From an uncultured Veillonella sp. (GTDB lineage: Bacteria; Bacillota; Negativicutes; Veillonellales; Veillonellaceae), in assembly GCA_902466275.1 (NCBI GenBank), contig CABQQJ010000004.1:1-12230 (forward strand): a stretch of DNA of 12,230 nucleotides, written 5' to 3'. Below are positions 7,072 to 12,230 of this stretch, piece after piece. Below the pieces are notes generated by a model, which was given only the letters and a program-made list of their open reading frames with translations, was not told the origin of the DNA and searched no databases. Numbering within the stretch: position 1 is the stretch's first letter; each line of letters opens with the position of its first letter. A program made the position numbers and the translations under genes.

Positions 7072-7794
7072 ATGACTAATGTGAAAGCAAATTGTAACAC
7101 CGCTTTTAGTCCCATGAGAGACCCCATAGACCGTCATCCTTTGCATATTGGCATTGTCCTCCTTGTGGGAGGGCAATCCAAGCGTATGGGATGTAATAAG
7201 CAGCTCTTACCCTGGCGTGGTAAGACTGTTCTAGATGCGGTCTGTGGGGCTCTTCAAGGTGGATGGGGTGGACAGGTAGCTTCTACTGTATCGTGTAAGC
7301 TACCTTTTGTGGCAGTTACTGGTGATGATCATGAGAAACTAGAACCTATTGTCACAAGCTATGGTTTTGAAGCCCTTCGAAATGACCATCCTGAACTAGG
7401 GCAAGGCGTATCCATAGCGATGGGAGTACGTCATTTGATGAATACGTCATCCTTACCGCTAGACGGTATTCTCTGTTCAGTAGGAGATCAACCACTTTTG
7501 ACGAGTGCTGTTGTACACGAGGTCATTCGTGCGTTTAATGAAAACTTTCATCCGAAAACTATCGTCGTTCCACATTATGGGGCAAATTATCACTCGGGAA
7601 ATCCCGTTCTCTTTGGTTCTCATTGGTTTGATTATTTACAACAGATTCAAGGGGATCAAGGGGGTAAGACCATTATTCATGGTGATGGTAAAGCCCATGT
7701 CGTGAAATTATGGATTAGTGATGATATTGGCGACGATATCGATACACCCGATGATTTTGAGCGTTTGAAACATCGTGAAAGTGAGGCATTATGA
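7072..7794 (+). CDS. mocA: Molybdopterin cytidylyltransferase, MocA/YgfJ-like nucleotidyltransferase
   Basis: This enzyme would attach CMP to molybdopterin, forming the cytosine dinucleotide cofactor used by xanthine dehydrogenase-family enzymes. The GT-A-type nucleotidyltransferase fold is signalled by LLVGGQSKRMGCNKQLLP (30-47), which holds the nucleotide-binding loop and K43. Further motifs are VGDQP (137-141), GNPVLF (176-181), GDQGGK (194-199) and DDIDTPDDF (221-229). At 240 residues it is longer than the usual roughly 200, because of a 25-residue N-terminal extension and an insert near 62-76. The ATG at 7072 has only a weak AGGT upstream; the internal ATG at 7114 has none but would remove much of the extension, so the start is less certain. 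CTP specificity is inferred from the neighbours rather than proven. The stop overlaps yqeB by four bases. Confidence 0.88.
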   Translation: MTNVKANCNTAFSPMRDPIDRHPLHIGIVLLVGGQSKRMGCNKQLLPWRGKTVLDAVCGALQGGWGGQVASTVSCKLPFVAVTGDDHEKLEPIVTSYGFEALRNDHPELGQGVSIAMGVRHLMNTSSLPLDGILCSVGDQPLLTSAVVHEVIRAFNENFHPKTIVVPHYGANYHSGNPVLFGSHWFDYLQQIQGDQGGKTIIHGDGKAHVVKLWISDDIGDDIDTPDDFERLKHRESEAL

Positions 7795-8603
7795 AACCAT
7801 TGGTACTCATGCGTGGAGGCGGAGACATCGCTTCCGGCGCTGTATATAGATTGAGACGGGCGGGCTATCCCGTTGTAATTAGTGAAATAGCGATTCCTAC
7901 CATGATTCGCCGCGAAGTATGTTACGGTAATGCGGTTCATCGTGGAGAAATGATTTTGGAACGTTTTGTTGCTCGTCATGTGTCTCTTAGTGAAGTGAAG
8001 GATACATTGGCACAGGAAATCATTCCCGTTGTTACTAGCTCATATGAGGAATTATTGGACACTTTAAAACCAGAGATTGTAGTCGATGCTATTTTGAGTA
8101 AAAAGAATCTTGGTACAAAACGGGATGATGCAGATCTCGTTATCGGTGTGGGCCCTGGATTTATTGCTGGAGAAGATGTAGATGTGGTCATTGAAACGAT
8201 GCGTGGTCATTCATTAGGTCGCTGTATCTATGATGGACCAGCTCAACCTAATACAGGTATCCCTGGAAATGTAGGTGGCTACACTCATGAGCGCGTTATT
8301 CATTCTCCAAAGGCTGGACTATTTACAGCAAAACGTCATATTGGGGATTCTGTACAAGCTAATGAAGTAATTGGTTATGTTGATGAAGAACCAGTAAGAG
8401 CAAAAATTACAGGTATTCTACGAGGCATTTTAAAAAGTGGGCTTATCGTATCAGATCATTTTAAGTTGGCTGATGTGGATGCTCGTTGTGAAGAGTCTCA
8501 TTGCTATAGTATTTCAGATAAATCCCTTGCTGTCGGTGGAGGTGTATTAGAGGCTGTTACCGCTTGGGATTATGAAAGGAATCTAGATGGAAACAATTTA
8601 TGA
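7791..8603 (+). CDS. yqeB: YqeB-family selenium-dependent molybdenum hydroxylase system protein
   Basis: YqeB is one of the defining genes of the selenium-dependent molybdenum hydroxylase trait; its exact reaction is unknown to me. The 270-residue protein opens with VLMRGGGDIASGAVYRLRRA (5-24), a Rossmann-like glycine loop, then SEIAIPTMIRREVCYGNAV (31-49), a family hallmark containing C44. Residues 168-230 read like a biotinyl/lipoyl-type beta barrel (HSPKAGLF, HIGDSVQANEVIGYV, GILRGILKSGLIV, KLADVDAR). The end has C233 and C238 followed by ISDKSLAVGGGVLEAV (241-256), also typical. GAGG four bases before the ATG serves as ribosome binding site, and the ATGA overlap couples it to mocA. Its stop lies 17 bases inside the next gene. 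Confidence 0.9.
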   Translation: MKPLVLMRGGGDIASGAVYRLRRAGYPVVISEIAIPTMIRREVCYGNAVHRGEMILERFVARHVSLSEVKDTLAQEIIPVVTSSYEELLDTLKPEIVVDAILSKKNLGTKRDDADLVIGVGPGFIAGEDVDVVIETMRGHSLGRCIYDGPAQPNTGIPGNVGGYTHERVIHSPKAGLFTAKRHIGDSVQANEVIGYVDEEPVRAKITGILRGILKSGLIVSDHFKLADVDARCEESHCYSISDKSLAVGGGVLEAVTAWDYERNLDGNNL

Positions 8604-9315
8604 TGTGATGAAAGATCGTCTACAGGTTACTGAAACTACTGTGATGGTTACTGTTCTATCCGGTCCTCGTCAAGGGGATAAGACTATTTATGCTGAAGAT
8701 GGAAGGGTTCTATACGGAACTCCTATTGAAGGGTTTACTGTAGATAAAGCAAAGCTAAATTCTCTATGCATGGTAGGCGAAATGGAGTGTTTCGTACAAC
8801 CTGTAGAAAATGATCCGTCAGTTCTCGTATTAGGCGCAGGTCATGTTAGCCGAGCGATTACAGATTTGCTGTTGTTTATTGGATGTCGTGTTACAGTCGT
8901 AGATGACCGTCCAGAATATGTAGTTCCTGAATTCTTTGATGAACGTGTCATACGTAAATGCTTACCTTTAGAAAACTTCAAGAACGATTTACCTCTTGAT
9001 GAATATACTGGTTTTATCATTGTGACACGTGCTCATGAGTACGATAATATATGCTTAGAACAATTACGAGGGTACTTGCCTACCTATATGGGCGTTATGG
9101 GCAGCCAAAAACGCATCCATCACGCTTTTGAAGTGTTGCGTGAGCAGGGATGGACTCAAGATGAGTTAGATATGGTATATGCGCCTATTGGTCTAGATTT
9201 AGGAGCTCAAACGCCTGAGGAAATTGCATTATCTATCGTTAGTGAATATTTGGCAGTGGTGCGTGGTAAAAAAGGCGGCTCATTGCGGAAAGGTAGAGTG
9301 ATCCATGAATCGTGA
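8587..9315 (+). CDS. xdhC: XdhC-family Mo-cofactor maturation protein, Rossmann-domain part with degenerate N-terminal half
   Basis: XdhC proteins bind molybdenum cofactor, support its sulfuration and insert it into xanthine dehydrogenase. Residues 77-225 form the XdhC Rossmann domain: VLVLGAGHVSRAITDLLLFI (79-98), VTVVDDRPEY, MGVMGSQKR (168-176) and APIGLDLGAQTPEEIALSI (199-217), all family hallmarks. Residues 12-72 look like a shortened, eroded copy of the CoxI-type N-terminal domain: TVLSGPRQGDKTIYAEDGRV and CMVGEMECFVQPV correspond to GSTPR-xG-K...DG and CGG...EP, but the GSTPR and GGG motifs are lost. The full N-terminal domain is encoded by the next gene. AAAGGA (8575-8580) lies six bases upstream of the ATG, which is 17 bases inside yqeB. 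The 242-residue length is well short of a usual two-domain XdhC. Confidence 0.88.
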   Translation: METIYDVMKDRLQVTETTVMVTVLSGPRQGDKTIYAEDGRVLYGTPIEGFTVDKAKLNSLCMVGEMECFVQPVENDPSVLVLGAGHVSRAITDLLLFIGCRVTVVDDRPEYVVPEFFDERVIRKCLPLENFKNDLPLDEYTGFIIVTRAHEYDNICLEQLRGYLPTYMGVMGSQKRIHHAFEVLREQGWTQDELDMVYAPIGLDLGAQTPEEIALSIVSEYLAVVRGKKGGSLRKGRVIHES

Positions 9316-9619
9316 GTTTATTGAATACCTTAGTGAACGTAAAAACGAAACCTTAGCAGTAGCCACTATTTTATATACCTGTGGATCCACACCTCGTAAA
9401 GCTGGTACATCTATGGTTGTATTTCCTGATGGATCTATTTTTGGCACTATTGGCGGCGGTCGTGCAGAAAATGAAATCCGCCTAAGTGCGGTGGACTCTT
9501 TGAATAAAAAAGAAGCTCACCGTCGTATCGATGTTCATCTCGATGATGACGTAGCTGTTAAAGAAGGCATGGTTTGTGGGGGCCAAATGGATGTTTGGAT
9601 TGAAACACAAAACATCTAA
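9305..9619 (+). CDS. XdhC/CoxI N-terminal domain protein, stand-alone
   Basis: The 104-residue protein consists only of the XdhC_CoxI N-terminal domain. It carries CGSTPRKAGTSMVVFPDG (26-43), GTIGGGRAENEI (47-58) and MVCGGQMDVWIE (89-100), where the conserved Cys (C91) of XdhC proteins is found. In ordinary XdhC this domain precedes the Rossmann domain in one chain; here it is a separate product translated after it. The start overlaps the previous gene by 11 bases, implying coupled translation and probably assembly of the two products. The ribosome binding site (GAAAGG, 9288-9293) is about 11 bases away and weaker than its neighbours. It is the last gene of the operon; the hairpin at 9679-9712 follows 60 bases later. 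Likely role: Mo-cofactor binding or sulfur/selenium-ligand transfer, inferred from the family. Confidence 0.88.
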   Translation: MNREFIEYLSERKNETLAVATILYTCGSTPRKAGTSMVVFPDGSIFGTIGGGRAENEIRLSAVDSLNKKEAHRRIDVHLDDDVAVKEGMVCGGQMDVWIETQNI

Positions 9620-9649
9620 TAAAAATCTCATTCAGCGTTTGTTTATAAA

Positions 9650-9678
9650 TTTACAGTACTCTCAAAATGAGTTAAAAT
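9650..9678 (+). promoter_or_regulatory. Predicted sigma70-type promoter of cdaA-cdaR
   Basis: TTTACA (9650-9655) and TAAAAT (9673-9678) are separated by exactly 17 bases, a near-consensus housekeeping promoter. Transcription would begin near 9685, about 50 bases before cdaA and inside the left arm of the inverted repeat at 9679-9712. It gives cdaA-cdaR a promoter independent of the upstream operon. Confidence 0.6.
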
Positions 9679-9719
9679 ATAAGGTACAGTCAAAGAATTG
9701 ATTGTACCTTATTATTTTG
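9679..9719 (+). terminator. Hairpin between the molybdenum hydroxylase operon and cdaA
   Basis: A 15-bp stem pairs 9679-9693 with 9698-9712 (core AAGGTACA and TGTACCTT, with one G-T wobble) around a 4-base loop AGAA, followed by an interrupted T-rich run (TTATTATTTTG). It fits an intrinsic terminator for the upstream operon. Because it begins directly after the cdaA -10 element, it could instead or also be an operator or a 5'-end structure of the cdaA message. The T run is imperfect, so terminator strength is uncertain. Confidence 0.6.
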
Positions 9720-9736
9720 TATAAGGAGCTATTTTT

Positions 9737-10549
9737 ATGCATATTGACGCACTTATACATACCTTTAGGCTTCTTGATATCGTTGATATCATAATCGTTG
9801 CCATTGGTATTTACTATTTATATAAATTGCTTAAAGATACACGGGCCGTTTCTCTTTTAAAAGGTCTCGTTATGTTGGCAATTTTAAATTTATTAAGTCA
9901 TCTGTTAAATCTATACGTTATCAACTGGATTTTGCAACAAAGTATGACCGTTCTTCTCTTTGCGTTACCCGTTGTATTCCAACCAGAATTGCGTCGTGCT
10001 CTAGAACAATTGGGGCGTGGACGAATATTCAGCAAGGCACAAAATGTAAACGAAGAAGAAATGGATATGGCCATTAATGAAGTGATGGCTGCGGCTCGCG
10101 TTATGTCTCGTGAACATACGGGGGCACTTATCGTTTTTGAACGTGAAGTAGGTCTCAATGACTTTGTAGATACTGGTATTCTTATCGATGCTGTATTGAG
10201 TCGCGAGTTGATTAAAAATATCTTTGTTCCTAGTACACCACTTCATGATGGGGCCTTGATTATTCGTGATGGGCGAATCCGTGCAGCGGGCTGTTTGTTG
10301 CCGTTGACTGAGGACCGCACATTGAGTACTGAACTAGGTACACGTCACCGTGCAGCTATTGGCTTGTCTGAGCAAACTGACGCTGTTGTAGTCGTTGTCA
10401 GTGAGGAAACAGGGACCATTTCTTATACATATGGCGGTCATATTTATCGCCATTTACCAGAGGATCAAATTAAAGAGGCATTGCGCACCTTTATGGAACG
10501 CCCTCGTCAAACCATTACTAGTATGTGGAAATGGAGGGCAAATAAATGA
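9737..10549 (+). CDS. cdaA: Diadenylate cyclase CdaA (DisA_N domain, membrane-bound)
   Basis: CdaA condenses two ATP molecules into the second messenger cyclic di-AMP, which controls potassium and osmolyte balance and cell-wall homeostasis. The 270-residue protein has three predicted N-terminal membrane segments (about 13-29, 38-57 and 61-82) and a cytoplasmic DisA_N catalytic domain from about 100. The catalytic DGA motif is D171-G-A173 in TPLHDGALIIRDGRI, and GTRHR lies at 201-205 in the second signature (ELGTRHRAAIGLSEQTDAV). Length and topology match Firmicute CdaA. AAGGAG (9723-9728) sits eight bases before the ATG, and a good promoter lies at 9650-9678. The stop overlaps the cdaR start, the usual cdaA-cdaR arrangement. 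Confidence 0.96.
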   Translation: MHIDALIHTFRLLDIVDIIIVAIGIYYLYKLLKDTRAVSLLKGLVMLAILNLLSHLLNLYVINWILQQSMTVLLFALPVVFQPELRRALEQLGRGRIFSKAQNVNEEEMDMAINEVMAAARVMSREHTGALIVFEREVGLNDFVDTGILIDAVLSRELIKNIFVPSTPLHDGALIIRDGRIRAAGCLLPLTEDRTLSTELGTRHRAAIGLSEQTDAVVVVVSEETGTISYTYGGHIYRHLPEDQIKEALRTFMERPRQTITSMWKWRANK

Positions 10550-11472
10550 TGATTCATTTGAAACGCAATTGGCCTGCTAAATTATTATCCTTGCTAGCGG
10601 CTATCGTCATGTGGTTCTTTATTATGCGCGATCAGAACCCTGTGATGGAAGTAACCTATACAATACCTGTTCAGGTTCAAAATCTCAATTCTGGCTATAT
10701 CATAGAAGATGCACCAGATGTGGTCCGTGTTGTACTAGCTGGTCCACGTGATACCATTATGTCTATGAAATCAGATAATTTACGGGCTTATATTGATGCA
10801 TCTGGTGTAAAACCAGGTCAAAATAATGTAACTATTAATTTTACTCCTCCGGCAGGGATGAATCTTGTGGAGGTTAAACCAGATAACATCATCATCAATG
10901 TTGATGAATATGCAGAGAAAACGATTCCTGTTGAAATAGTTCCAATCGGCAAGTTCTCTGATGATATTGCTTTGAAATCGGTAACGATTGTGCCGAAAGA
11001 GGTAACTGTTTCTGGTCGTAAGCAACAAGTTAATGCAGTGAGCAAGGTTGTGATGAAAGTCAATGTGGCTGGTCAAACGAAGAACTTTAGCGCTGTTAGT
11101 ACTTTAGAAGCTTGGGATACGGCAGGTAATGTACTGGATGTACATATTAATCCAAACCAAGGCCAAGCACAATACGAACTCAACTTATTACGTAAAGAAA
11201 AGGCGGTTCCTATTACTGTTCCGACTGTTGGTACAGTAGCAGAAGGTTATGAAGTTAAATCCACGTCTGCTACACCAACGCAACTAACAGTTACAGGTCG
11301 TGAAGAAATGATTGATTCCGTTACAGAAATACAAACAGAACCTATCGATGTATCGGGTGCTACTGAAACTGTACAGGGTAACTATAATTTAGTATTACCG
11401 AATGGAGTTAATAGCAATACCACAACGGTACGGGTGAAAGTAGAAATACAAAAGAAAGTACTTAATGGATGA
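10546..11472 (+). CDS. cdaR: CdaR / YbbR-domain regulator of CdaA
   Basis: CdaR is a membrane-anchored extracytoplasmic protein that binds CdaA and modulates c-di-AMP synthesis. An N-terminal membrane segment at about 11-27 (AKLLSLLAAIVMWFFIM) is followed by three YbbR repeats at about 34-120, 126-213 and 220-302, each with an xVxVxG-type strand (VRVVLAG, VTVSG, LTVTG) and a V/IDVSG-like or equivalent turn. B. subtilis CdaR has four such repeats by my recollection, so this 308-residue form is shorter. GGAGG (10533-10537) lies eight bases before the ATG at 10546; an adjacent ATG at 10549 is a near-equivalent start. The gene overlaps cdaA by four bases and ends about 38 bases before a strong terminator. 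Confidence 0.93.
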   Translation: MMIHLKRNWPAKLLSLLAAIVMWFFIMRDQNPVMEVTYTIPVQVQNLNSGYIIEDAPDVVRVVLAGPRDTIMSMKSDNLRAYIDASGVKPGQNNVTINFTPPAGMNLVEVKPDNIIINVDEYAEKTIPVEIVPIGKFSDDIALKSVTIVPKEVTVSGRKQQVNAVSKVVMKVNVAGQTKNFSAVSTLEAWDTAGNVLDVHINPNQGQAQYELNLLRKEKAVPITVPTVGTVAEGYEVKSTSATPTQLTVTGREEMIDSVTEIQTEPIDVSGATETVQGNYNLVLPNGVNSNTTTVRVKVEIQKKVLNG

Positions 11473-11510
11473 TAAGTTTTTTGTGAGGCTTTGAAATCTT
11501 GCGACAAAGA

Positions 11511-11548
11511 CCCTAATAGAGTGAATATTTCTCTATTAGGGCCTTTTT
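11511..11548 (+). terminator. Intrinsic terminator of cdaA-cdaR
   Basis: A perfect 11-bp stem, CCCTAATAGAG (11511-11521) with CTCTATTAGGG (11531-11541), has a 9-base loop and is followed by CCTTTTTAT. This is a typical rho-independent terminator, 38 bases downstream of the cdaR stop. Confidence 0.88.
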
Positions 11549-11581
11549 ATGATTTATATATTAGCTTTTATAGTAGTGTTG

Positions 11582-11587
11582 TATAAT
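11582..11587 (+). promoter_or_regulatory. Candidate -10 element for the flavoprotein gene
   Basis: A consensus TATAAT lies after the cdaR terminator, about 100 bases before the next start codon. The best upstream match for a -35 is poor (TTAGCT at 11561-11566, 15-base spacing), so only the -10 is convincing. The roughly 95-base leader holds a 20-codon ORF without a ribosome binding site and no obvious riboswitch. Confidence 0.35.
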
Positions 11588-11688
11588 AAAGATGTATGAC
11601 TATTTTCTTACAGATCAAGTGGTAAAGAATTTTGGTCAAAGATTAAAGAAGTAGGCTCACCTAAAAGGGAGGGTTTAATAGGAAAGAT

Positions 11689-12230
11689 ATGATTAGAATA
11701 ATAAATCTCCGCGTGGCTGTTACGGTTAAGTCGGATATCAAAAGTATTGTAGAAAAGAAATATCCCCCGTTACGTGGCGCTATCGAAACGATTCATGTTG
11801 TTCGACGTGCCGTAGATGCCCGTAAGAAGCCAAACATTGTTTTTGTATATACCCTATTCATTGAGGTTCATAATGAAGCTCAAGTCATGAAAAAGCTTGG
11901 TAAAGAAAAGGATGTATCTGTATTTGCTGCAGAAGATCCAGAACCTATCGTTTTGGGGGCTGTACCATTAGCACATCGTCCTGTTGTTATGGGCTTTGGC
12001 CCTGCGGGGATGCTGGCAGCCTTTTACTTAGCTCGTGAAGGCTATCGCCCAATCGTGCTTGAACGCGGTCAAGATGTAGATACACGTAGTCATGATGTAG
12101 AGACATTTTGGAAAAAGGGCATATTTAAGCCTGAGTCCAACGTACAATTTGGGGAAGGTGGCGCAGGAACTTTTTCCGATGGTAAGTTGACAACTCGCAT
12201 TACTCATCCGCGTTTACATGAAATATCTAA
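11689..12230 (+). CDS. NAD(P)/FAD-dependent oxidoreductase, COG2509-type FAD-dependent dehydrogenase (partial, 3' end missing)
   Basis: The reading frame stays open from the ATG at 11689 to the window edge, giving 180 residues of a protein that is normally about 450-550 long. An N-terminal region of about 95 residues precedes the dinucleotide-binding fold: VVMGFGPAGMLAAFYLAREG (99-118) with GxGxxG at 102-107, then VLERG (123-127) as the end of the second strand. The family hallmark is VQFGEGGAGTFSDGKLTTR (152-170), seen in COG2509 flavoproteins. Their substrate is unknown to me, so the function is left general. AGGA (11680-11683) lies five bases before the start. In related genomes this gene often sits between cdaR and glmM, so glmM may follow outside the window; that is an expectation, not something visible here. 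Confidence 0.88.
   Translation, partial: MIRIINLRVAVTVKSDIKSIVEKKYPPLRGAIETIHVVRRAVDARKKPNIVFVYTLFIEVHNEAQVMKKLGKEKDVSVFAAEDPEPIVLGAVPLAHRPVVMGFGPAGMLAAFYLAREGYRPIVLERGQDVDTRSHDVETFWKKGIFKPESNVQFGEGGAGTFSDGKLTTRITHPRLHEIS

Noticed and set aside
8587..9619. The two XdhC pieces as one gene broken by a frameshift
   Set aside because: The C-terminal-type domain precedes the N-terminal-type domain, each piece has its own start, and the first ends past its last conserved motif. Restoring the frame would not make a normal XdhC.
11592..11654. 20-codon leader ORF before the flavoprotein gene
   Set aside because: Its ATG lies at or before the predicted transcription start, it has no ribosome binding site and its codons show no leader-peptide bias.

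Overview
The window is 12.2 kb of gene-dense, moderately AT-rich bacterial DNA. Strong AGGAGG-type ribosome binding sites, the cdaA-cdaR pair followed by a COG2509-type flavoprotein, and the protein sequences all suggest a Firmicute of the Negativicutes, most likely Veillonella. The genus is an inference from recognised protein style; no rRNA or other marker gene is present. Thirteen protein-coding genes are supported. All are on the + strand except queG, and the last one runs off the right edge.

Region 1 (1-1583) has a secreted S11 D-Ala-D-Ala carboxypeptidase and a YfbR-like HD-family 5'-deoxynucleotidase. They end at a bidirectional hairpin terminator that contains a second, perfect palindrome resembling fused IS3-family ends. 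Region 2 (1694-2578, minus) is a short-form epoxyqueuosine reductase, QueG, convergent with region 1.

Region 3 (2734-9619) is the main block: eight tightly packed genes that read as one operon. The first three encode the FAD, [2Fe-2S] and molybdenum-cofactor subunits of a xanthine-dehydrogenase-type molybdenum hydroxylase. The next five are maturation genes: yqeC (P-loop protein), mocA (molybdopterin cytidylyltransferase), yqeB, and XdhC in two separate polypeptides encoded in reversed domain order. YqeB and YqeC are the known genomic markers of the selenium-dependent molybdenum hydroxylase trait, in which labile (non-selenocysteine) selenium is placed at the Mo site. A plausible division of labour is that MocA makes the cytosine dinucleotide cofactor, XdhC proteins carry and modify it, and YqeB/YqeC support selenium delivery. 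Veillonella was classically studied as a purine fermenter with a xanthine dehydrogenase, so purine hydroxylation is the favoured role.

Region 4 (9650-11548) starts with a good sigma70-type promoter that overlaps a long hairpin, probably the terminator of the preceding operon. It is followed by cdaA (diadenylate cyclase, makes c-di-AMP) and its membrane-anchored regulator cdaR with three YbbR repeats, ending in a clear intrinsic terminator. Region 5 (11582-12230) has a candidate -10 element and the first 180 codons of a COG2509-type FAD-dependent dehydrogenase.

No tRNA, rRNA, CRISPR array, intact insertion sequence or replication origin was seen. No gene-free stretch exceeds about 220 bases.
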